The position numbers and the translations under genes were made by a program. From the NCBI RefSeq assembly GCF_023674465.1, contig NZ_CP098400.1, positions 434,001-498,000 of the forward strand: DNA of 64,000 bases. The letters run 5' to 3'. This document shows, piece after piece, positions 47,735 to 55,449 of this stretch; position 1 is the first letter of the stretch, and each line of letters starts with the position of its first letter. Under the pieces are notes generated by a model. It made no database searches, was not told where the DNA came from, and worked only from the letters and a program-made list of their open reading frames with translations. The DNA comes from Xiashengella succiniciproducens (lineage in GTDB: Bacteria > Bacteroidota > Bacteroidia > Bacteroidales > Marinilabiliaceae).

Positions 47735-48117
47735 GCGTAATTGATTTGTTGTCGTAAGGCAACACAGTTTCTGAATAGTCATTTCAGAATGCAAATGTAC
47801 ATCATCTTTGATCATTTTACCTAATGGCAGAAAATTATTTTGCATATTTTATGAATAATATATTCAAATATGAGATTTCCTCCCGGGTTTTTAGTCCCGT
47901 GCCCCATGTACAATGTTCTCTGCCAAATCGTCGAAAGTGTTTTATTACCAAAAAAAAGTGCGTTTTATTTTTGTTTAATTGCAGTAATGTATAAATTTGC
48001 ACTTTGTTTGTATAATTATTCGTCACAGTTATTGACGTAATAGCAAACCGGAAATGCGGACGGTCTCCCTTACGGGGCGCCCGGTCCGCTATATAATTTT
48101 CAGACATCACGTAATTT
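47735..48117. promoter_or_regulatory. Divergent carB-argR control region
   Basis: This 383-base gap has a plus-strand promoter TTG 47971-47973, 18-base spacer, TAAATTTG 47992-47999. Just after it, at the likely start site, TTTGTATAATTATTCGTC (48007-48024) resembles an ARG box. A second palindrome TGAATAATATATTCA lies at 47852-47866 and a weaker TGAATAGTCATTTCA at 47772-47786, next to a minus-strand -7 candidate TACATTTG (47799-47792) for carB. A GC-rich hairpin (48056-48089, arms GCGGAC/GTCCGC plus inner pairs) lies in the argR leader. ArgR control of both directions is inferred. Confidence 0.6.
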
Positions 48118-48600
48118 ATGAAGGTTAAAACACAAAGGTTAAATGCAATCATCCGCTTAATAGAGAATCACAGGGTGGGTAGCCAGGATGAGTTGTTGGC
48201 TCTTCTTGAGAAGGAGGGTATCAGTACAACTCAGGCTACCTTGTCACGAGATCTGAAGGCACTCAAGGTCGCCAAGCAGCCTGACTATGATGGTGGATAT
48301 GTATATGTGCTTCCCGAGAATCAGAGTCCTGATGAAGCGGATTTTGACTACGGGGACTTTCCGGTCAGCGGCATTATTTCCATCGAATTTTCAGGCAATC
48401 TGGCTGTTATCAAGACCCGTCCGGGTTTTGCCAACGGGATAGCTTCCGTAATAGACAGTCAGGCTCCCTACGAGATTCTGGGAACAATAGCAGGTGATGA
48501 TACAATTCTACTGGTTACCCGCGAATCAGTATCACGTACCAAAGTCCTGGCCGGCCTCTCGCAGTTTCTGCCCGGGATCCGTGACAAAATACTTGGGTAG
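48118..48600 (+). CDS. argR: Arginine repressor
   Basis: This 160-residue protein has an N-terminal winged-helix domain (about 1-75; RLNAIIRLIENHRVGSQDEL, GISTTQATLSRDLKALKVAK) and a C-terminal arginine-binding/oligomerisation domain (about 85-158) with the GTIAGDDTILLVTRE signature. It binds arginine and ARG-box operators to repress, or activate, arginine genes. It heads the plus-strand arginine/proline locus and sits opposite carB. The ARG-box-like site at its own start point suggests autoregulation. Confidence 0.93.
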   Translation: MKVKTQRLNAIIRLIENHRVGSQDELLALLEKEGISTTQATLSRDLKALKVAKQPDYDGGYVYVLPENQSPDEADFDYGDFPVSGIISIEFSGNLAVIKTRPGFANGIASVIDSQAPYEILGTIAGDDTILLVTRESVSRTKVLAGLSQFLPGIRDKILG

Positions 48601-48642
48601 TAATTAACTAAGGTCACACAACAAGATTTTACAAAGAAGGGA

Positions 48643-49350
48643 ATGAATAATAACGAAGTAACAATCACAATTGCTTCAGAGGAGCACCTCAAATATGTGG
48701 ATACCATTCTGCATACAATTTCAGAGGCTGCCAAAGTGAGGGGAACAGGTATTGCTAAGAGGGATCCTGAGTATGTGAAAAAGAAGATAACAGAAGGCAA
48801 GGCCATCATCGCCCTCGCTGGCGATGAGTTTGCCGGATTCTGCTATATAGAGTCATGGGGACACAATAAGTTTGTTGCCAACTCCGGACTGATAGTGCAT
48901 GAGAAGTTCAGAGGTCATGGTCTGGCAAGGGATATCAAGCGTAAGGCCTTTGAGCTTTCACGCACACGTTACCCCGACGCCAAGATCTTCGGTCTTACTA
49001 CCGGTCTGGCAGTGATGAAGATCAACTCGGAACTCGGATACAAGCCCGTTACCTTTTCTGAGCTTACCGATGATGAGGATTTCTGGAAGGGTTGTCAGAG
49101 CTGTGTCAACTACGACATTCTGCTCCGTACCAACCGTAAGCACTGTCTCTGTACAGGTATGCTTTACGATCCTGCATGGGAGAAGAAGAAGGAAGCCAAT
49201 CTTCAGCCTCCAAAGAAGGAGAAGGTATATGAAAGATGGCTGCAGTTTAAGCGTCATGTATTTCTGAGAGGCAAGGAAGGAGACAATGATGCTCAGAGTG
49301 GCACCGGTTCCCGAAGCCTCTTCCATCGCCTGCTTGCAGTTTTTGTCTAG
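48643..49350 (+). CDS. GNAT acyltransferase, candidate N-succinylglutamate synthase
   Basis: This 235-residue protein has the GNAT fold: a central strand GDEFAGFCYIESW, the acyl-CoA loop LIVHEKFRGHGLARDIKRKA (R/Q-x-x-G-x-G/A type; about 87-106) and NSELGYKPVTFSEL. A C-terminal extension has paired cysteines (CQSC about 147-150, CLC about 167-169) and a long basic tail. Its place between argR and argG, with no other argA or argJ in the cluster, makes it the likely first enzyme, acylating glutamate. Because argF' is of the succinyl type, the donor is probably succinyl-CoA. This assignment is by context. Confidence 0.72.
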   Translation: MNNNEVTITIASEEHLKYVDTILHTISEAAKVRGTGIAKRDPEYVKKKITEGKAIIALAGDEFAGFCYIESWGHNKFVANSGLIVHEKFRGHGLARDIKRKAFELSRTRYPDAKIFGLTTGLAVMKINSELGYKPVTFSELTDDEDFWKGCQSCVNYDILLRTNRKHCLCTGMLYDPAWEKKKEANLQPPKKEKVYERWLQFKRHVFLRGKEGDNDAQSGTGSRSLFHRLLAVFV

Positions 49351-49403
49351 GAATAAATTTTGATATGTAAGTGCCCCAGGGCACTATAGAAAAATCTTAA
49401 GTA

Positions 49404-50612
49404 ATGAAAGAGAGAGTAGTAGTAGCCTATAGCGGAGGTCTTGACACATCTTATTGCGTCAAGTACCTGGCAAAGGAAAAGAATCTTGAAATTTACACAG
49501 CTATAGCCAACACTGGCGGTTTTAGCGTGGACGAACTCAGCGATATTGAGCGTAAGGCTTACGAGCTGGGCGTTGCCAAGCACGTTGCTATTGATGTTAC
49601 AGATGTATATTACAATAAGTGTATCCGTTACATGGTCTATGGCAATGTGTTAAAGCACAATACCTATCCGCTGTCTGTTTCATCCGAGCGTATTTTCCAG
49701 GCTCTTGCTATAGTCGACTATGCACGTAAGGTGGGAGCAAAATATATTGCTCACGGAAGTACAGGTGCCGGAAATGATCAGGTGCGTTTCGATCTTACCT
49801 TCCAGGTACTTGCTCCTGATATCGAAATAATCACTCCTATCCGCGACCAGGTTATCAGCCGCGAGGATGAGATTGCCTACCTCAAAAAAGAAGGTGTGGT
49901 ACGCGACTGGTCCAAGATGGCCTACTCAATCAACAAAGGTCTGTGGGGTACTAGTATCGGTGGTAAGGAAACACTGACTTCCGACAAGGCCCTGCCATCT
50001 GATGCCTATCCATCACAACCGGTAAAGGAGGGTAGTGAGAGACTCGAACTCGGCTTTGACAAGGGAGAACTTAGTTCAGTCAATGGCAAGACTTTCGCTA
50101 GCAAGGTTGATGCAATCCGTGAAGTGGAGCGTATCGGTTCCGCCTGGGCTATAGGTCGCGATATTCACGTTGGTGACACTATTATCGGAATCAAGGGTCG
50201 TGTAGGCTTTGAATCTGCTGCTCCCCAGCTGATACTGAAGGCCCACCACCTGCTCGAGAAGCACACACTTACCAAGTGGCAGATGTACTGGAAGGAGCAG
50301 ATATCCAACTGGTACGGCATGATGCTGCACGACGGAATGTACCTCGAGCCTGTAATGCGCGACCTGGAAGCCTTCCTTGAAAGCACTCAACAAAATGTAA
50401 CAGGTAAGGTCTATCTGGAACTACATCCATATTACTTTAACATGGTAGGCATTGACTCAGCACACGACCTGATGAAGAGCGGTTTTGGCGACTATGGTGA
50501 GGTCAATAAGGCATGGAATGGCGATGATGTGAAAGGATTTACAAAGATTATATCCAACTCACTCAAGATTTATAATAAAGTCAACAAAGGAAAATTAGAT
50601 ATCAATCAGTAA
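49404..50612 (+). CDS. argG: Argininosuccinate synthase
   Basis: This 402-residue enzyme has the ATP-pyrophosphatase P-loop VVAYSGGLDTSYCVKYL at residues 5-21, AHGSTGAGNDQVRFDLTF, and the LEKHTLTKWQMYWKEQ region. It condenses citrulline and aspartate to argininosuccinate. Length fits this subgroup. Its TAA overlaps the ATG of argC (TAATG), so the two are translationally coupled. A short perfect stem AGTGCCC/GGGCACT (49370-49385) lies in the 53-base gap before it. Confidence 0.95.
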   Translation: MKERVVVAYSGGLDTSYCVKYLAKEKNLEIYTAIANTGGFSVDELSDIERKAYELGVAKHVAIDVTDVYYNKCIRYMVYGNVLKHNTYPLSVSSERIFQALAIVDYARKVGAKYIAHGSTGAGNDQVRFDLTFQVLAPDIEIITPIRDQVISREDEIAYLKKEGVVRDWSKMAYSINKGLWGTSIGGKETLTSDKALPSDAYPSQPVKEGSERLELGFDKGELSSVNGKTFASKVDAIREVERIGSAWAIGRDIHVGDTIIGIKGRVGFESAAPQLILKAHHLLEKHTLTKWQMYWKEQISNWYGMMLHDGMYLEPVMRDLEAFLESTQQNVTGKVYLELHPYYFNMVGIDSAHDLMKSGFGDYGEVNKAWNGDDVKGFTKIISNSLKIYNKVNKGKLDINQ

Positions 50613-51577
50613 TGGTAAAGGTTGGAATAGCAGGTGGTGCCGGATACACAGCCGGTGAATTAATAAGGATACTGCTGGGACATCCACAGGTTGACTTAGG
50701 CTGGATACTCAGCAGCAGTCATGCGGGAAGCCGCATAGTCAAGGTTCATAGTGACCTCGTAGGGGATACCGACCTCGTGTTTGCCGACAAGCCCGACTTT
50801 TCAAAGGTGGATGTGGTCTTTCTCTGTATGGGACATGGTAAGTCGGAAGAATTTCTTGCAACAAACAAGGTCCCTGCAGGAGTAAAGATTATCGACCTGA
50901 GCACAGATTTCAGGATCAAAGCTGAGGGCAACGACTTTGTTTACGGATTGCCTGAGCTCAACAAGGCTGAGATAAAGAAAGCTGATAAGATAGCCAACCC
51001 GGGTTGTTTTGCAACTACCATTGAACTGGCACTCCTGCCCTTGGCAAAGGCCGGTTTACTGAAAGAAGTTCATGTCACGGCAATTACCGGCTCTACCGGA
51101 GCCGGTCAGGCTCCCTCAGCCACAACCCACTTTAGCTGGAGGGCTAACAACCTGTCTGTTTACAAGGCTTTCAGACACCAGCACCTGGCAGAGATAGGCC
51201 AGTCTCTCAGAGAGCTGATGCCGGATTTCAATATGCCGATCAACTTCGTGCCTATGCGGGGTGACTTTACCCGTGGTATCCTGGCTTCAGTTTACCTGGA
51301 TTATGACGGTGAACTGGCAGAGGCAAAGAAGCTGTATGATGATTACTATGCAGATGCTCCCTTCACCTTTAGAAGTGATGAGGAGATTGACCTTAAGCAG
51401 GTTGTTAGCACCAACAAGTGCCTGCTGCATCTGGCCAAGTATGACGGTAAACTGCATATTATAAGCATCACAGACAACCTGCTAAAGGGAGCATCAGGAC
51501 AGGCAGTGCAAAATATGAATCTGATGTTCGGACTGGATGAGAGAGCCGGACTATATCTGAAACCATTGGCCTTTTAA
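50612..51577 (+). CDS. argC: N-acyl-gamma-glutamyl-phosphate reductase
   Basis: This 321-residue enzyme has NADP-binding GIAGGAGYTAGELIRIL (residues 4-20), the catalytic Cys in IANPGCFATTIELAL, and HITAITGSTGAGQ-type segments (VTAITGSTGAG). It reduces the acyl-glutamyl phosphate made by ArgB to the semialdehyde. In this pathway the acyl group is expected to be succinyl. Start overlaps argG stop by one base. Confidence 0.93.
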   Translation: MVKVGIAGGAGYTAGELIRILLGHPQVDLGWILSSSHAGSRIVKVHSDLVGDTDLVFADKPDFSKVDVVFLCMGHGKSEEFLATNKVPAGVKIIDLSTDFRIKAEGNDFVYGLPELNKAEIKKADKIANPGCFATTIELALLPLAKAGLLKEVHVTAITGSTGAGQAPSATTHFSWRANNLSVYKAFRHQHLAEIGQSLRELMPDFNMPINFVPMRGDFTRGILASVYLDYDGELAEAKKLYDDYYADAPFTFRSDEEIDLKQVVSTNKCLLHLAKYDGKLHIISITDNLLKGASGQAVQNMNLMFGLDERAGLYLKPLAF

Positions 51578-51609
51578 CAGGCTATACAAAATTCAAAAAA
51601 CAGAAAGCA

Positions 51610-52746
51610 ATGGAATTGTTTGACGTTTACCCGCTGATGAATGTGACCCCGGTCAAGGCAGAAGGCTGCTATGTCTGGGATGAAGCCGGGGTCAAATACC
51701 TCGACCTATACGGAGGTCATGCTGTTATTAGCATTGGCCATACTCACCCGCATTATGTGGAGAGGTTGAGCAGCCAGTTGCATAGGATCGGGTTTTATTC
51801 AAACTCGGTGCAGAATCCCCTTCAGCGTGAGCTGGCCAAAAAGCTTGGAGAAGTATGCGGGTTGACCGACTACTCACTCTTTCTGTGCAACTCAGGAGCC
51901 GAGGCTAATGAAAATGCACTAAAACTTGCTTCCTTTCATAATGGGAAAGCCAGAGTGATAGCCTTTAATAAGGCTTTTCACGGACGTACCTCTGGAGCGG
52001 TAGCAGTAACCGATAACCCAAATATCCAGGCTCCGGTCAACAAGGGTCATATAGTTAGCTTTCTGAAGCTGAATGACCTTGATGCCGTTGAGGCTGAGAT
52101 TACAAAAGGAGACGTTAGTGCCGTAATAATAGAAGGTATCCAGGGTATAGCAGGGATTGTAGAGCCGGAAGATGCCTTCCTCAAAGGACTTGAGCAACTG
52201 TGTCGCCGTAGCGGCACAGTGCTGATACTGGATGAGATACAGTCGGGCTATGGTCGTTCGGGAGATTTCTTTGCATTTCAAAAATCGGGTATCAAACCGG
52301 ATATTATCACCCTGGCCAAAGGAATGGGCAACGGCTTTCCAGTAGGCGGAATTCTTATTTCACCTGAGTTCAAACCCAGACATGGAATGCTGGGAACCAC
52401 CTTTGGAGGCAACTATCTGGCCTGTGCTGCATCATTGGCGGTACTTGAGGTAATGGAAAGCGAGAAGCTCATTGCCAATGCAAGGGCTGTTGGCGATTAC
52501 CTAATTGGTCAGCTAAAGAAGATTCCCGGAATTGTAGAGATTAGAGGACGGGGACTTATGATAGGAATTGAGTTTAACCATGAGGCGGCACCCATACGTA
52601 AGAAGCTGCTTGAGCAGCACCATATCTTTACCGGGGTGTCGTCGACAAATGTGATACGTCTCCTGCCTCCACTGTGCTTAACAGGTGAGATGGCTGCTTA
52701 CTTTATTGACTGCTTCAGGCAGGTGATAGAAGAAGAACGGACCTAA
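51610..52746 (+). CDS. argD: N-acylornithine aminotransferase
   Basis: This 378-residue class III PLP aminotransferase has LYGGHAVISIGHTHP, FLCNSGAEANENALKLA, LILDEIQSGYGRSG, the PLP lysine in TLAKGMGNGFPVGG and GTTFGGNYLACA. It converts the acyl-glutamate semialdehyde to acyl-ornithine with glutamate as donor. Related enzymes also act on succinyldiaminopimelate or succinylornithine, which fits the succinyl pathway inferred from argF'. It follows argC by 32 bases. Confidence 0.93.
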   Translation: MELFDVYPLMNVTPVKAEGCYVWDEAGVKYLDLYGGHAVISIGHTHPHYVERLSSQLHRIGFYSNSVQNPLQRELAKKLGEVCGLTDYSLFLCNSGAEANENALKLASFHNGKARVIAFNKAFHGRTSGAVAVTDNPNIQAPVNKGHIVSFLKLNDLDAVEAEITKGDVSAVIIEGIQGIAGIVEPEDAFLKGLEQLCRRSGTVLILDEIQSGYGRSGDFFAFQKSGIKPDIITLAKGMGNGFPVGGILISPEFKPRHGMLGTTFGGNYLACAASLAVLEVMESEKLIANARAVGDYLIGQLKKIPGIVEIRGRGLMIGIEFNHEAAPIRKKLLEQHHIFTGVSSTNVIRLLPPLCLTGEMAAYFIDCFRQVIEEERT

Positions 52747-52774
52747 ACATGAAACCTTAGCATAACCTTATGAT

Positions 52775-53371
52775 ATGATTAAATCCTATTGGAACGAAGA
52801 ATGGAAGGAGATAGATTTTCCTGAAGGAGCGCTGAGAAAGAAGTATGCAATCAGCAACTATGGGCGTGTGATCAGCTACGGTGAAGATATGTCGGAAGGA
52901 GTGCTTGTAGGCGGGGGCTGCATCAAAGGATACAGGACCTTGCCGCTTCGACCTTTTGGTAAGTCCACTACATATTACATTCACAAGCTTGTGGCAAGAT
53001 TATTTCTTGGTGAACCCGAAGAAGGACAAGAGTGTGTCTTACATCTGGATTATAATAAGGGCAATAATTACGTAGGCAACCTGAAATGGGCAACAAAAGA
53101 TGAGTCCCTAAGGCACCAGCAGGAAAACCCTGAGGTTATCCGCAGTAGGGAGAAAGCCCGGATGCGTTGCCCTGAATGTGGTCCGAAGCTTACCAGTACT
53201 CAGGTTATAAGACTAAAAAAGAAGTTGTTGGATCCCGGTCGCAAGACCAAACTTCGTATCATTGCCAAGCAGTTTGGTGTCAGTGAGATGCAACTCTATC
53301 GCATCAGGACTGGCGAGAACTGGTCGCATGTGGATGTACCCGACTTTAAGGGCAGGGCTGAAAGCATGTAA
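52775..53371 (+). CDS. NUMOD4/HNH-like DNA-binding protein within the arg-pro operon
   Basis: This 198-residue protein has NUMOD4 (about 5-36, EEWKEID and KYAISNYGRVIS), then an HNH-type segment (about 68-106: YIHKLVARLF, CVLHLDYNKGNN, NLKWAT) and a C-terminal helix-turn-helix (about 143-183, IRLKKKLL, IAKQFGVSEMQLYRIRTGENW). The HNH region keeps His90, Asp92 and the N-x-x-N/NL-x-W pattern, but the residue before the central His is Leu instead of His or Asp. A CPEC pair lies at 132-135. Such architecture is typical of phage and homing endonucleases, yet it lies in line with argD and proC with short gaps and no other mobile feature. Confidence 0.75.
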   Translation: MIKSYWNEEWKEIDFPEGALRKKYAISNYGRVISYGEDMSEGVLVGGGCIKGYRTLPLRPFGKSTTYYIHKLVARLFLGEPEEGQECVLHLDYNKGNNYVGNLKWATKDESLRHQQENPEVIRSREKARMRCPECGPKLTSTQVIRLKKKLLDPGRKTKLRIIAKQFGVSEMQLYRIRTGENWSHVDVPDFKGRAESM

Positions 53372-53473
53372 TGCTAACCCTGGGAGGATGCCTGTTTAGG
53401 CGTTTTCACTGCAAACGAACAGACAATCTGCCAGATGTGGACTGATAGGTAGAAATCCCTAAAAAACAAGAAC

Positions 53474-54271
53474 ATGGAATCTGGAAAGTTAGCAATCATT
53501 GGAGGCGGAAAACTAGGCTCAGCACTGGCTGAAGGAATGATCAGAGCTGGATTGATTGCCGAATACCGCATACATATCACTCGTCGCAATGCAGAACTGC
53601 TAAAGCCTCTTGCTGATAAGGGGCTTATAACTGGTTCGGATAATATTGCCGCAGTTAAGGATGCCAGCATAGTGTTGTTGGCAGTCAAACCCTGGCAGGT
53701 TGAAGAGGTACTTGGCAGCCTTGTTGACTCACTTGCTCCTTCTGCCGTAATAATATCTCTGGCAGCAGGAGTCAGCCTGAAAAAGTTGCAGGAAGCCAGC
53801 GGAGATAGATTTACAGTTTTCCGTGCTATTCCAAATACTGCAGTTGCTGTGTGTGAGTCTGTTACTGCTGTTTGTTCGGTTAATGCTTCAGAGGGTGATA
53901 TCAAACTGGTAGGATCTCTTTTCTCCGGACTTGGCATTGTTGAGTTTATCCCTGAGGATAAGATTAATGCTGCTACTGTTCTTGCATCATGTGGAACTGC
54001 CTTTGCCCTAAGGTATATTCGTGCTGCAGTGGAAGCCGGAGTTGAGATAGGACTAAGCCCTGAAACTGCTGTCAATATGGTGGCACAGACTGTAAAGGGA
54101 GCAGCAAGTCTGCTGCTTGACGGGGATGCTCATCCAGAGGCAGAGATCGATAAGGTTACGACTCCCGGGGGTGTCACCATAGCCGGCTTGAATGCCATGG
54201 AACACGCAGGATTCAGTTCTTCGATAATATTAGGTATCAACGCAGCATTTCGAAAAACTGAGAACAAGTAA
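53474..54271 (+). CDS. proC: Pyrroline-5-carboxylate reductase
   Basis: This 265-residue enzyme has the N-terminal Rossmann motif LAIIGGGKLGSALAEGMI (residues 6-23), AVKPWQVEEVL, VFRAIPNTAVAV and the C-terminal signature VTTPGGVTIAGLNAME. It makes proline from pyrroline-5-carboxylate with NAD(P)H. Its stop overlaps the proB start as TAATG. ProC next to argD is a known Bacteroidetes arrangement. Confidence 0.94.
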   Translation: MESGKLAIIGGGKLGSALAEGMIRAGLIAEYRIHITRRNAELLKPLADKGLITGSDNIAAVKDASIVLLAVKPWQVEEVLGSLVDSLAPSAVIISLAAGVSLKKLQEASGDRFTVFRAIPNTAVAVCESVTAVCSVNASEGDIKLVGSLFSGLGIVEFIPEDKINAATVLASCGTAFALRYIRAAVEAGVEIGLSPETAVNMVAQTVKGAASLLLDGDAHPEAEIDKVTTPGGVTIAGLNAMEHAGFSSSIILGINAAFRKTENK

Positions 54272-55368
54272 TGGAAATACAGAATAAAGCTTTGTATAGA
54301 TCAATCACAATAAAGGTTGGCTCAAACGTACTTACCTGTCCTGACGGTAACCTTAACCGTGAGCGTATGGAGCATCTGAGCGCTCAGATAGCACAGCTTC
54401 ACAGTGCAGGTATCAAGGTAATACTGGTATCGTCAGGTGCTGTAGCTGCCGGCCGCAGTATGGTAGCTGGAAATGTGAAGCGGGATCCGGTATCTGAGCG
54501 TCAGTTGTTATCATCAGTGGGACAGGTAAAACTGCTTACTACCTATTCCACAATCTTTGATTCACACGGCATCACCTGTGCCCAGGTACTGGTGGCCAAA
54601 CAGGATTTCAGGACCAGGGAGCACTACCTGAATATGAAAAACTGTCTGTCGGTATTGCTCGACAGCAACATAGTTCCAATTATCAATGAGAACGATGCAG
54701 TATCAGTTACAGCGCTTATGTTTACCGACAACGATGAACTGGCCGGACTGGTAGCAACAATGATGAATACTGAGGCGCTGTTTATCCTTAGCAATGTGGA
54801 TGGTGTCTATAGTGGCAATCCCAAGGATCCGTCCTCTGTACTTATCAGCAGGATTGAAGGTAACTCAACAGACCTGTCCCAGTTTGTTACCACACAAAAA
54901 AGCAACTTCGGTCGGGGTGGTATGGTCACCAAGGGGCGTATAGCTCGTAATACGGCAGAGGCAGGTATAGCTGTGGCAATCGCCAATGGTACCAGGGATA
55001 ATATTATCCTTGATTTGGTATGTAGCCCCGACAAAGTACCACATACACTGTTTGTACCCGGCACTCCACGTCCAGCTGTCAAACAATGGATGGCCTATTC
55101 GACAGGCTTTGCCAGTTCGGAAGTTGTTGTCAACGAAGGTGCTGAGAAAGCCTTGTTTTCGCACAAAGCCTCCAGTTTGCTACTGGCAGGAGTCGTCAGC
55201 ATGAACGGTGATTTTGAAAAGGGAGACCTGCTAAGGGTAGTCAACAAAGAAGGTAAGCTTATAGGTATTGGCAGGGCTCAATACGAGAGAAAGAAGGCCG
55301 AAGAACACTGGGGTGATGAGAAGTATAAACCCCTGATACATTATGATTATCTGGTTCTTTTCCACTAA
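54271..55368 (+). CDS. proB: Glutamate 5-kinase with PUA domain
   Basis: This 365-residue protein has an amino-acid kinase domain (about 1-255: TIKVGSNVLTCPDGNLN, VSSGAVAAGRS, PIINENDAVS, FTDNDELAGLVA, GRGGMVTKGRIA) and a C-terminal PUA domain (about 280-360, ALFSHKASSLLLAGV, EKGDLLRVVN). It phosphorylates glutamate at the start of proline synthesis and is normally inhibited by proline. Coupled to proC by overlap. Confidence 0.94.
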   Translation: MEIQNKALYRSITIKVGSNVLTCPDGNLNRERMEHLSAQIAQLHSAGIKVILVSSGAVAAGRSMVAGNVKRDPVSERQLLSSVGQVKLLTTYSTIFDSHGITCAQVLVAKQDFRTREHYLNMKNCLSVLLDSNIVPIINENDAVSVTALMFTDNDELAGLVATMMNTEALFILSNVDGVYSGNPKDPSSVLISRIEGNSTDLSQFVTTQKSNFGRGGMVTKGRIARNTAEAGIAVAIANGTRDNIILDLVCSPDKVPHTLFVPGTPRPAVKQWMAYSTGFASSEVVVNEGAEKALFSHKASSLLLAGVVSMNGDFEKGDLLRVVNKEGKLIGIGRAQYERKKAEEHWGDEKYKPLIHYDYLVLFH

Positions 55369-55369
55369 A

Positions 55370-55418
55370 TTGCATATAAAAGGTTACATTGTACAGCAAG
55401 TTGTCCCTCTATATGCAA
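55370..55418 (+). repeat. Inverted repeat in the proB-proA gap
   Basis: TTGCATATA (55370-55378) and TATATGCAA (55410-55418) are perfect inverted arms 31 bases apart, between the proB stop and the proA start. No T run follows. It may form a loop in the mRNA or be an operator; function not known. Confidence 0.45.
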
Positions 55419-55449
55419 ACAGAAAAAGGTATAGTCAAATAATCTGATT

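Noticed and set aside
47835-48152. 105-codon minus-strand open frame upstream of carB
   Set aside because: It covers the divergent promoter region and the argR start, its composition is unlike a protein of the neighbourhood, and it conflicts with the promoter and operator sites.
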